Shown piece by piece: positions 1 through 6,447 of a stretch of 6,525 nucleotides of DNA. The position numbers and the translations under genes were made by a program. Source of the stretch: an uncultured Planctomycetaceae bacterium (GTDB taxonomy: Bacteria > Planctomycetota > Planctomycetia > Pirellulales > Pirellulaceae); the NCBI GenBank assembly GCA_903927685.1, contig CAIYOB010000527.1:1-6525 (forward strand), written 5' to 3'. How positions within the stretch are numbered: the stretch's first letter is position 1; each line of letters begins with the position of its first letter. The notes under the pieces were generated by a model that worked only from the letters and a program-made list of their open reading frames with translations, did not search any database and had not been told where the DNA came from.

Positions 1-43
1 ACGCGCTCCCCGTTGGGTCGCGGTCAAACGAGGATCGGCGAAT

Positions 44-72
44 GTGTCATTGTCAACCGCGTGCGGTATAAA
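44..72 (+). promoter_or_regulatory. Candidate sigma70-type promoter upstream of the PIN-like gene
   Basis: A -10-like TATAAA lies at 67-72 and a partial -35 match, GTGTCA, at 44-49, with a 17-base spacer. Transcription would begin near 79 and leave a leader of about 145 bases before the start at 226. The -10 is good and the -35 matches four of six consensus bases. Planctomycete promoters often deviate from this consensus, so this is only a candidate. The rest of 1-225 holds no convincing gene; the frames open on the opposite strand there have no recognisable protein content. Confidence 0.3.
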
Positions 73-225
73 CCGACGAAACCGCACGGACGATCCCCTG
101 AACCGCCCGGCTGCAGGGAATTTCCCGCTCCAAGCGGCTTAGCCCCCCAGCCAGGATGGTAGATTTGGCCGGGTGGCCGTCCCGAATCGGCCTGGTATCC
201 ACTGCGCCTCACTGGTGAACGGTTC

Positions 226-831
226 ATGCGTACCAATTATGTCCTCATCGACTACGAAAACGTGCAGCCCAACTCGCTGGCGGGCCTGGACGCGGAACAC
301 TTCCGGGTCCTGGTGTTCGTCGGGGCGAACCAGAACAAGGTGACGTTTGAAATGGCGGCGGCGATTCAGAAGCTTGGCCCGAGGGCGGAGTACGTCAGGA
401 TTGCCGGGAACGGGGCCAATGCCCTGGATTTCCATATTGCCTTTCACCTCGGGCACTTGTCCACCCAGGACCCAGCCGCCTGCTTCCACATCATCTCCAA
501 GGACACCGGCTTCGATCCGCTGATTCAGCATTTGAAGGAACGGCAGATTCAGGTGTCTCGGCGCCCGACTGTCTCCGAGATACCGCTGCTCAGGGCTGCC
601 AACGCGCAGAGCGTCCCCCAGAAAGTTGGAGTGGTCTTAGCCAACCTCCGGCAACGAAAGGCATCGATGCCTCGCACGCTGAAGACCCTTGCGAGCACGA
701 TCAACTCACTATTCCTGAAGCAACTGGCTGAGGAGGAAATCGCGGCCATCCTCAAGGGACTGAAGGCCCAAGGCTACATCGCGGTTGACGACACCAAAGT
801 CACATACGCGATTCCGCCGAGCGGTTCTTGA
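226..831 (+). CDS. PIN-like domain protein (PIN7/NYN-type) with C-terminal helix-turn-helix-like region
   Basis: The 201-residue product starts with a beta strand running into LIDYENVQ (residues 7-14). Further blocks are FVGANQNK (31-38), GNGANALDFHIAF (61-73) and ISKDTGFDPLI (90-100). These are hallmarks of a small family of predicted PIN-like nucleases (the Pfam PIN7 type). D9, E11, D68, D93 and D97 are candidate metal-binding acidic residues. Residues from about 130 to 196 form a second unit, with a helix-rich stretch and then GYIAVDDTKVTYAI, which fits a winged-helix hairpin. This could position the nuclease on RNA or DNA. GGTGA at 214-218, seven bases before the ATG, supports the start. 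No signal peptide or membrane segment is seen, so the product is probably cytoplasmic. Third codon positions are less GC-biased than in the ROK gene. Nuclease activity is inferred from the fold; the substrate is unknown, and no toxin, antitoxin or defence partner is adjacent. Confidence 0.8.
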   Translation: MRTNYVLIDYENVQPNSLAGLDAEHFRVLVFVGANQNKVTFEMAAAIQKLGPRAEYVRIAGNGANALDFHIAFHLGHLSTQDPAACFHIISKDTGFDPLIQHLKERQIQVSRRPTVSEIPLLRAANAQSVPQKVGVVLANLRQRKASMPRTLKTLASTINSLFLKQLAEEEIAAILKGLKAQGYIAVDDTKVTYAIPPSGS

Positions 832-908
832 TCCCGCAAACGTCGCGTTTTGATCACCCGGTCCGGAGTGCGTGCGTCGACTTGTTTTGCGGTCCGCCGC
901 CTGGGGTG

Positions 909-937
909 TTGACAACGGCACGTCGCCACCCGACAAA
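909..937 (+). promoter_or_regulatory. Candidate promoter for the ROK-family gene
   Basis: A perfect -35 hexamer, TTGACA, lies at 909-914. Seventeen bases further is GACAAA at 932-937, which matches three of six bases of the -10 consensus. A start site near 944 would give a leader of about 50 bases before the ATG at 997. The intergenic stretch 832-996 holds no gene. The strong -35 and plausible position favour a promoter; the weak -10 keeps confidence low. Confidence 0.35.
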
Positions 938-983
938 AGGACAGCCAAGGCAACACATCACGGCAAGCCATTCACGGCTCGGC

Positions 984-990
984 AAGGGAG
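984..990 (+). promoter_or_regulatory. Ribosome binding site of the ROK-family gene
   Basis: AAGGGAG lies six bases before the ATG at 997 and is close to the Shine-Dalgarno consensus. It selects this start over the in-frame ATG at 1012, which is six codons into the protein and has no such site at the right distance. Confidence 0.6.
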
Positions 991-996
991 CAGACG

Positions 997-2127
997 ATGA
1001 ACTCGGACCCCATGTACGTTGCGGTCGACGTGGGCGCAGGACTGGGCGCCAAGATCGGCCTGTTCAACGGGCCCCTGACCCAGATGGGCGAAGGGATCCT
1101 GCCGCGCGAGGAATTCGCCGACAACTTTGACGACTTCGTGGCTCGGCTGCTGGACAAGATCAAACAGCTGGCGCGGCAGCAGGGCCGGCGGATCAATGAA
1201 GCCCGAGCGATCGGCATTGCCTCGCCGGGCCTGTTCCGCGCGGACGGCAGCTACCTGCTGGCGGCGAACTTGCCCTTCATGAACGGCTGCAACCTGCCCG
1301 CCCGGTTGGCCGCGGAAACGGGCCTGCCCGCCATGATCGAGAACGACGCCAATGCCGGCGGGCTGGCCGAATGGTCGGTGATGCGGACGGACTTGCTGTA
1401 CTGGGTCTTTGGCGGCGGCTGGGGTGGGGTCTGGATCGACAAGGACGGGGCGGTCAAGTTCTCCGCCTTGGACTGGAACGGCGACGACCGGACGCTGCAC
1501 TATACGAACGAGCCGGGCTATGCGATCCCGCTGGACAAGCTGATGCTCAAGACATTGTTCTACCAGTACGGGGCGTCGTTCGACCGGTTCGAGCAACTGG
1601 CGGTGGAGGAGTTGAACGTGTCCGGGGGCAAGTTGACCGGCCCGGGGGGCGATCCGAACACCGTTCGCGCCGAGGTCATCTTGTCCGGCCTCGGACGCTG
1701 CCGGCTGTTCCGGGCCGTCGTCGGAGACGACGATTTCTACACGCGGTTCCTGGACATCCGCGAAAAGCGGCAGATGACCGACCCGTCGATCGCCGGCAAG
1801 CACATCAGCAAACTGAGCAACATGCGAGTCGAGCCAGCCGTCAACACGGACCGCATGTTCGGCCGCATCCTGGCCGAGGCGACGTTGATCATGTTCAAGC
1901 AGGCGCGCAAGGACGGCTTACGCGAGGGCGTGCCGATCTGCCTGGGAGGGAAGCCGTCGTATGCCCTGCCGTATTTCGGGCCGTCGGCCCAGAGCCGCCT
2001 GGGCGCGGCAGGGATTATGAGCTATTTGCGGCCGTCGGTGATCGACGAACGCGGCTTTAACGCCAACCTGGTTGGGGCCGCCGTGCTGGCGGAACAGACG
2101 GCGGCGAAACGGGCCGCGACGGGGTGA
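997..2127 (+). CDS. ROK-family sugar kinase or kinase-like protein, lacking the zinc motif
   Basis: The 376-residue protein has the ROK layout on an actin-like ATPase fold. The N-terminal phosphate-binding strand is VDVGAGLGAKIGLF (10-23). The catalytic motif ENDANAG is at 115-121, with D117 as the expected base. The second phosphate segment is FGGGWGGVWIDKDG (138-151), and a LGG adenosine-binding turn is at 316-318. The C-terminal helix, NANLVGAAVLAEQ (355-367), matches the usual family ending. ROK proteins phosphorylate hexoses or N-acetylhexosamines with ATP, or act as sugar-responsive repressors. No N-terminal DNA-binding domain is present, so kinase is the better guess. The cysteine-rich zinc motif and its partner histidine, standard in ROK glucokinases, are missing. 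The protein is longer than the usual 290-320 residues, with extra sequence around 155-280. The substrate cannot be named. It is probably cytoplasmic and converges on the phosphatase gene. Confidence 0.8.
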   Translation: MNSDPMYVAVDVGAGLGAKIGLFNGPLTQMGEGILPREEFADNFDDFVARLLDKIKQLARQQGRRINEARAIGIASPGLFRADGSYLLAANLPFMNGCNLPARLAAETGLPAMIENDANAGGLAEWSVMRTDLLYWVFGGGWGGVWIDKDGAVKFSALDWNGDDRTLHYTNEPGYAIPLDKLMLKTLFYQYGASFDRFEQLAVEELNVSGGKLTGPGGDPNTVRAEVILSGLGRCRLFRAVVGDDDFYTRFLDIREKRQMTDPSIAGKHISKLSNMRVEPAVNTDRMFGRILAEATLIMFKQARKDGLREGVPICLGGKPSYALPYFGPSAQSRLGAAGIMSYLRPSVIDERGFNANLVGAAVLAEQTAAKRAATG

Positions 2128-2145
2128 AGCGGGGACGCCTGTCGG

Positions 2146-2340
2146 CAGCGTGTTGATGATGCCGGTCGGGCAGTAGCGGATGTGGCTCAGATTCAAGAGG
2201 CAGCTTCACGGGCTGGTAACGTTCGGCAAATGCCAACAACTCGGCGTGCAGCGGCCGTATCCGTCGGTTTCAAGGGATTCCATGTTGGCGCGCCGGACGA
2301 CCGTCACGTCGCCGCTTTGTTCGACGGTGAAACTTGTCGT
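2146..2340 (-). pseudogene. Remnant of a STAS-domain anti-sigma-factor antagonist gene
   Basis: Read on the minus strand straight after the phosphatase stop, and in the same frame, the sequence gives TTSFTVEQSGDVTVVRR, then ESLETDGYGR. After a one-base deletion near 2250 it continues as HAELLAFAERYQPVKL. After a one-base insertion near 2192 it returns to the first frame with LSHIRYCPTGIINTL. Joined, this is the first 60-65 residues of a STAS domain: first strands, helix 1, the buried strand and the phosphorylation-site loop. There is no start codon (GGC stands where an ATG would precede TTSF), frame one stops at 2206, and homology ends near 2146, leaving out the C-terminal 40 or more residues. 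In intact homologues such a protein would be dephosphorylated by a SpoIIE-type phosphatase and would sequester an anti-sigma factor. The position aligned with the usual acceptor serine reads Cys-Pro-Thr, so the threonine would be the only candidate acceptor. Sequencing error could explain the indels but not the missing end and start. Confidence 0.75.
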
Positions 2341-2352
2341 GCCGGTCGGCGA

Positions 2353-5300
2353 TTAGCCTTCACCCGACTCAAGGGTGGAGACAATCGCCGCAGAGGCCTC
2401 GACGTCTTTTTCGCTCGGCGGCGCAGAGGTTGTCATCGCGTCGAACACTTTGGCGATGACGATCGTGATATCGTCCGTGGGGGGGGATGGCTTCGCATAC
2501 TCGCAGGCGGAATGGTGGAGCACTTCGACGATCTCGGCAGCTGGCCGGTGCTGGTTGGCTCGGACCAGTTCGAGGACGCGATCGAGTCCGAACAGAGGTT
2601 CGTTCGGGCGGTGGATTTCTACAAGTCCATCTGTGTAGAAGAGCACCACATCCCCTGTTTCCAAATCGACCGATGTATCGGCGGCGAACGCGACCTCGGG
2701 CAAGATAGCGAACGGCGGTCCACCGGATGCGAAACGCGCTTTGATTTCACCCGCCCGATTAAGCACGATGGCGTCCGGATGCCCTGCATTCAGGCCCGTC
2801 AGGCGGCGAGACGTGGGATCCAGCTTCCCAAAAAACGCGGTCACGAACACTTCGCCGACGGTCTCCTTGTACAGCCCGGAATGCAGGCGGGTGGCGATCT
2901 GTAACGGGTCACAAACGTTCTCCGACAGCGTCCGCAGCCGGGCGCAGAAGTCAGCCGCCACAATGGCCGGTCCCAGTCCGTGGCCGCTAACATCCGCGAG
3001 GACGACGAGCAGCGCACCGTCAGACAACCTGAGATAGTCGAAATGGTCGCCGGCCGCGACCTCGGCCGGATAGCAATGGCCGGCGATGTCGAATCCTTCC
3101 AGTTGGGGAGGTTCTTGCGGCAACAGATGGGCCTGTATTTCCGCGGCCGCCAACAACTCCGCATTGTTCGCCCGCAACTGGGCGTCGGCCTGCTTGCGCT
3201 GGGTGATATCCTGGTAGACGCCCATCAACCACTGCGGCTGGCCGGACGAGTCCCTGATCACGGCCGCGGAAATCTCGCCGTAGAACGTCGTTTCGTCACG
3301 GCGAAGCCCGCGGTATTCGGTGTTTCTGCGAATCCCTTCACGGATCAAGCGGCGGAGATTGGCCTTCATCACCGCTCGTTCTTCCGGCACGACGAATTCC
3401 AGGACAGACCGGCCCACCAGTTCGCGGGCCTCGGCAAAGCCGTGCTGTTCGGCAGATCGCTGGGAAGCGAACACGATCATGCCGTCCAGGTCGCACATCA
3501 CGATCGCGTTCGGCGAGGACTCGACCAGCGCCCGGTACTTGGCCTCGCTTTGTAGAAGTTCCTTTTCCGTTCCCAGACGCTTTTGCATCTCGGCTCGCAG
3601 GAACGCATTGGTTTGGACGAGTTCAGCGGTGCGTTCCCTGACTTTTTCCTCCAGTTCGGCGTGGGAACGTTTCAGCGCCGCTTCGGCCGCCTTGCGTTCG
3701 GTGATGTCCCGGATGATGGCCCACATGGCGGCAGCATCACCGCGGTCGTCGGCGACAAGGAAGGTCCGCAGTTCCACCGGGACGATCGTGCCATTCTTCC
3801 GGCGATACTCTTTTTCGTAGATCTCCGAATAGCCTCTGGGCAAGACTTGGTCTCGGACAATCGCGGCCTCGATCGGGTGCCATTGGCTGGGGGTCAGATC
3901 TTGATAACTCAAACTAGCTAGATCTTCCGGCTCATAACCCAGCAGCTGACGATAGGCGTCGTTGAATTCTTGGATCTGACCGTCCATCCTGACACTGACG
4001 AAGGCGTCTCGCATGCTATGGTGCAGGCGGCGATACTTGACTTCCGAGGCCTGCAGGGCGGCTTCGGCTAATTTCCGCTGCGAGATATCCTTGAAGGTCG
4101 CGAAGTTGTTGACGACGGCGCCGTCCGCGTCTTTCACCTGCGAAGGTGCGACGATCACCGGAAACCGCTCGCCGCTCTTGCGCATAAAGACCAGTTCGAA
4201 TTGGTCTGCCTCCCCAGCGGTCGTGCGTTCATACACGTGCCGGATAGCTTCGAGGTGTTCGGGCGGCCAATACGGATGCGGCAGGCCGATGCCGATCAGT
4301 TCATCTCGGGCAAACCCCGTCATACGGCAGAAGGCATCGTTCACCTGCACGTGGACGCCTTGAGCATTCAAAACCACGAAGCCATCAAGCATCGAGGCGA
4401 TTAGACACTCGGCGAACCACTTGGCTTTGGATAGAGAATCCTCGGCTGCCTTCCGCTCAGTCAGGTCCTCAACCAGCTCGATGATCGCGGTTGGCCTTCC
4501 GTCGGAGTCTGTCATCAGCGAAGCGGTTAGCTGGGCCCAAATCACTCTGCCGCTCTGGTGCAGGTACCTCTTCTTGAGGCAGTAACCGTGGATCTCGCCG
4601 CTCGCCAAACGCGAAACGGGCTGTCGATCCATTTCCCAGTCATCCGGGTGGGTAATGCCTTGGATTCCGAGTTGGGTGATTTCCTCTTCCGACTGGCCCA
4701 GCATTTCACACAGACGGGGGTTGGCTCGCTGAATGCGGCCGTCAATGCCTACAATCGCCACGCCAAGTGGACCTTCTTCGAACACCTTACGAAAGCGTTC
4801 TTCGCTTTCTCGCAATACAGTTTCCGCCAGCTTACGTTCCGTGATGTCGCTGGAAATTAGCGTGGCGGCGATGACTTGTCCATCGACCTTGACCGGTCCG
4901 AGCCGAGTCTCGTACCACGCCACCGAACCGAAGGGCCCTGTGGCCTTGCTCTCATTGACGACCGTTTCCCCAGTCTGAAAGACCTGCTCGACGCACTGCC
5001 TCGCCTGATCGCAGTGCTCAGGCTGAAGGTAGTCGTACACACTGCTGCCGACCACCTGTTCCAGCGTCAAGCCGGGCACGGCTCGATTGATGAAAAGGAT
5101 CTTCCCCTGACGGTCCACCGTGGCGACTTGCGCCGGCGCGTGGTCGATCACCGACCGCAACCTTGCCTCGCCGCGGCGTGGGTCGTCGTCGGCGCGTCGC
5201 TGTTCGGTAATGTCTTGGGCGAAACCGATGCAGCCAATGATGCGGCCTTCATCGCTCAGCGGCTCGATGTGAAGCTGGTACGTGCGGCCTTGCCAGACTT

Positions 5301-5640
5301 GCTCATCGTCGACAGTGTCGCCACGCAAAGCACGACAATGCGCAGCAATCGTGCGACACGCTTCGTCGTCTGCCTGGAAGCAGTCAATTAGGGTCCTGCC
5401 GAGCCATTCGGCGGAATTCGAGTCCTGTTTCGCTGGCCCGCCACCGAACAGTGCCGTCACCCGTAGGTCACGGTCCGTGGCCCACACAATTCCTGATTTC
5501 CGCTCGGCCAGTTGCCTGAAGAACGCGGGAGCCAGAGACGGGTTGGCGACTGCTGAGCGCTCGATCATGGCAGGGTGGGAAAGGACAGTTGCCGAGCCCA
5601 TGTGCGATGCCGGAGTGGAGGATTCCAACACGGCCTGCAT
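2353..5640 (-). CDS. Six-PAS sensor with C-terminal SpoIIE/RsbU-type PP2C serine phosphatase
   Basis: The 1095-residue product has six PAS/PAC units, each ending in a DIT-E/Q-RK-like PAC motif: about 46-148, 160-270, 280-397, 407-523, 533-650 and 700-816. A charged coiled coil (ELEEKVRERTAEL, 662-674) joins units five and six. A linker carrying QAHLLPQ (836-842), typical of RsbU-like enzymes, leads into the PP2C phosphatase at about 835-1065. Expected metal ligands are present: GDHFD (864-868, with D865), ADVSGHG (882-888, with D883), FYTDGL (1001-1006, with D1004) and TDDITIV (1055-1061). NAGHP is at 951-955. No membrane segment is visible, so it is probably a soluble sensor. Family role: dephosphorylating a STAS antagonist to release a sigma factor. 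STAS sequences lie on both sides. In-frame ATGs at 5640, 5601 and 5568 are all possible starts; none has a clear ribosome binding site, and all precede the first PAS unit. No cofactor-binding residue identifies the signals sensed. Confidence 0.92.
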   Translation of the reverse strand: MQAVLESSTPASHMGSATVLSHPAMIERSAVANPSLAPAFFRQLAERKSGIVWATDRDLRVTALFGGGPAKQDSNSAEWLGRTLIDCFQADDEACRTIAAHCRALRGDTVDDEQVWQGRTYQLHIEPLSDEGRIIGCIGFAQDITEQRRADDDPRRGEARLRSVIDHAPAQVATVDRQGKILFINRAVPGLTLEQVVGSSVYDYLQPEHCDQARQCVEQVFQTGETVVNESKATGPFGSVAWYETRLGPVKVDGQVIAATLISSDITERKLAETVLRESEERFRKVFEEGPLGVAIVGIDGRIQRANPRLCEMLGQSEEEITQLGIQGITHPDDWEMDRQPVSRLASGEIHGYCLKKRYLHQSGRVIWAQLTASLMTDSDGRPTAIIELVEDLTERKAAEDSLSKAKWFAECLIASMLDGFVVLNAQGVHVQVNDAFCRMTGFARDELIGIGLPHPYWPPEHLEAIRHVYERTTAGEADQFELVFMRKSGERFPVIVAPSQVKDADGAVVNNFATFKDISQRKLAEAALQASEVKYRRLHHSMRDAFVSVRMDGQIQEFNDAYRQLLGYEPEDLASLSYQDLTPSQWHPIEAAIVRDQVLPRGYSEIYEKEYRRKNGTIVPVELRTFLVADDRGDAAAMWAIIRDITERKAAEAALKRSHAELEEKVRERTAELVQTNAFLRAEMQKRLGTEKELLQSEAKYRALVESSPNAIVMCDLDGMIVFASQRSAEQHGFAEARELVGRSVLEFVVPEERAVMKANLRRLIREGIRRNTEYRGLRRDETTFYGEISAAVIRDSSGQPQWLMGVYQDITQRKQADAQLRANNAELLAAAEIQAHLLPQEPPQLEGFDIAGHCYPAEVAAGDHFDYLRLSDGALLVVLADVSGHGLGPAIVAADFCARLRTLSENVCDPLQIATRLHSGLYKETVGEVFVTAFFGKLDPTSRRLTGLNAGHPDAIVLNRAGEIKARFASGGPPFAILPEVAFAADTSVDLETGDVVLFYTDGLVEIHRPNEPLFGLDRVLELVRANQHRPAAEIVEVLHHSACEYAKPSPPTDDITIVIAKVFDAMTTSAPPSEKDVEASAAIVSTLESGEG

Positions 5641-5662
5641 GGGTCACGACGGCAACTGACCC

Positions 5663-5692
5663 AAAATAACACCCGCAGGGAAGAAATGTCCA
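5663..5692 (-). promoter_or_regulatory. Candidate promoter for the PAS-phosphatase gene
   Basis: On the minus strand TGGACA (5687-5692) matches five of six bases of the -35 consensus. TATTTT (5663-5668) follows after an 18-base spacer and matches four of six bases of the -10. The start site would fall near 5656, only about 15 bases before the ATG at 5640. A later start codon (5601 or 5568) would give a more usual leader. The match is modest, and transcription could equally come from upstream. Confidence 0.25.
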
Positions 5693-5951
5693 TCCCCCGT
5701 GCGCCCAATTTTCTTCACAATTATGGGTGAGCAGTAGCAAACGGGGGGCGGTGGGGATGAAATCCAGGACTCGAAGCGGATTTCGGATGCCTTCATTCCA
5801 GTGCTCTGAGTCCTGGCGAAACCCCAGCCTATTCATGGGAATTCGCGAAACTGGAGGCTGACCACAAGTCGGGACCTCTCCAAATCGCACTGCCATACGT
5901 GGGCGACCAGATGCCGGCAGCATTCATCGCCAAGCGGTTACGCCAATTCAG
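5693..5951. other. Intergenic stretch with no convincing gene
   Basis: This gap separates the phosphatase from the STAS fragment. It is locally AT-richer at about 5706-5724 and has a G-rich run around 5743-5756. On the plus strand a frame is free of stops from 5761 and gives protein-like stretches such as PAYSWEFAKLEADHK and ALPYVGDQMPAAF, but it has no ATG near its beginning and soon becomes antisense to the STAS fragment. It may be a decayed gene piece or chance. No tRNA, terminator or repeat array was recognised here. Confidence 0.4.
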
Positions 5952-6215
5952 TCAAAACGCCGTTCCGGTGTCCGCTTCGTCCGTGCACCCCTGCAGTACC
6001 GCGCCAACCACTTTGAGCCGCTGCAGCGTTTCCAAGGTGACTTCGCTCAAGCTGAACAACTCCATCACGCCGGCCCGGGACGCGATGCGCTTTTGTGCCG
6101 TGATCAGCCCGGCGATCATGGCGGTCGAGCAGATGTACACGTTGCTCAAGTCCACCAGCAACTTGCGCGGCTGCTGGCTTGCCTGCTCAACTGGGGTTCC
6201 AGGTCCCGGCTTCAA
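5952..6215 (-). CDS. STAS-domain (anti-sigma-factor antagonist-like) protein, N-terminally short
   Basis: The 87-residue frame opens with a TTG at 6215. From residue 17 it reads RKLLVDLSNVYICSTAMIAGL, then a helix (ITAQKRIASRAG), a strand (VMELFSL), and LQRLKVVGAVLQGCTDEADTGTAF. This is the buried strand, the phosphorylation loop and the C-terminal half of a STAS domain. S30 in Cys-Ser-Thr aligns with the acceptor serine of SpoIIAA-type antagonists, with Cys replacing the usual Asp. The first strands and helix that normally precede (about 35-40 residues) are absent in this frame. Codon use is GC3-rich and coding-like. The frame overlaps the end of the upstream frame by 29 bases. It is therefore either a short, translationally coupled gene with a TTG start, or the back part of one frameshifted gene that includes the upstream frame. 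If functional, it is a natural substrate candidate for the phosphatase encoded about 310 bases downstream on the same strand. Confidence 0.6.
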   Translation of the reverse strand: MKPGPGTPVEQASQQPRKLLVDLSNVYICSTAMIAGLITAQKRIASRAGVMELFSLSEVTLETLQRLKVVGAVLQGCTDEADTGTAF

Positions 6216-6447
6216 ACTGATCTGGGTTCTCGTCCAGCGGCACGCAGATCCAGGTCGAACCCGGTGGCCAGAGGCGAGAATCCGCGAAGTGCTTGGCTAA
6301 GCCGATCGCCTGGTCGGCACTGTCCGCTGTAATCTGCCAGGAACCGGTTGCGCTGAGGGGCGACTTTTCGGACGAGAAGAGCGAAACAAGGTCAGACCTC
6401 CTGATCTCCGGGAAAAATCGCTGATCCCGAATTCTGGTTCGGGACAC
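6187..6447 (-). CDS. Unidentified reading frame, possibly the frameshifted front of the STAS gene
   Basis: I do not recognise this product. The frame is 86 residues from a GTG at 6447, but the first 25-30 residues look arbitrary and start inside the hairpin at the right edge. From about SATGSWQITADSADQA onward the codons are GC3-rich and the sequence is protein-like, ending WICVPLDENPDQFEAGTWNPS. A stop lies just upstream in the same frame and no ATG is available, so the gene looks 5'-truncated. Two readings are open. One is the tail of an independent gene coupled to the STAS frame. The other is the N-terminal part of that STAS gene, since a strand like TWICVPL followed by PDQFE resembles the first strand and turn of some planctomycete STAS domains; a single shift near 6190-6200 would join the frames. 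Confidence 0.4.
   Translation of the reverse strand: MSRTRIRDQRFFPEIRRSDLVSLFSSEKSPLSATGSWQITADSADQAIGLAKHFADSRLWPPGSTWICVPLDENPDQFEAGTWNPS

Noticed and set aside
837..852. Short hairpin CAAACG/CGTTTTG after the PIN-like gene as a terminator
   Set aside because: The stem is six pairs with a bulge, not GC-rich, and has only a four-T run inside the arm. Too weak to call.
958..1803. 281-residue open frame on the minus strand opposite the ROK gene
   Set aside because: It is Arg-, Gln-, Pro- and Val-rich, has no recognisable motif, and is fully antisense to a gene with clear family motifs and a ribosome binding site. Long antisense frames are expected opposite high-GC3 genes.
1371..2060. 229-residue plus-strand frame inside the ROK gene
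   Set aside because: Arg-Gly-Arg-rich shadow in another frame of the ROK coding sequence, with no family resemblance.
2146..2340. Programmed frameshifting as an explanation for the split STAS frames
   Set aside because: Two opposite shifts would be needed, neither sits on a convincing slippery site, there is no start codon, and the C-terminal part is absent. Gene decay explains all of these.
2182..2904. 240-residue plus-strand frame opposite the phosphatase domain
   Set aside because: It is antisense to the conserved PP2C region and the STAS remnant, and its composition is that of a shadow frame.
5704..5727. Imperfect palindrome CCCAATT...AATTATGGG upstream of the phosphatase as an operator
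   Set aside because: The arms need a two-base gap to pair, no regulator gene is present, and no second copy was seen.
5825..5860. Inverted repeat CAGCCT/AGGCTG with a 24-base loop, and palindrome TTCGCGAA inside it
   Set aside because: Six-base arms with a long loop are common by chance, and there is no T-run or conserved context.
5468..5923. 151-residue minus-strand frame overlapping the phosphatase start
   Set aside because: It overlaps the phosphatase N-terminus in another frame, is rich in Pro, Cys and His with no motif, and has no ribosome binding site.
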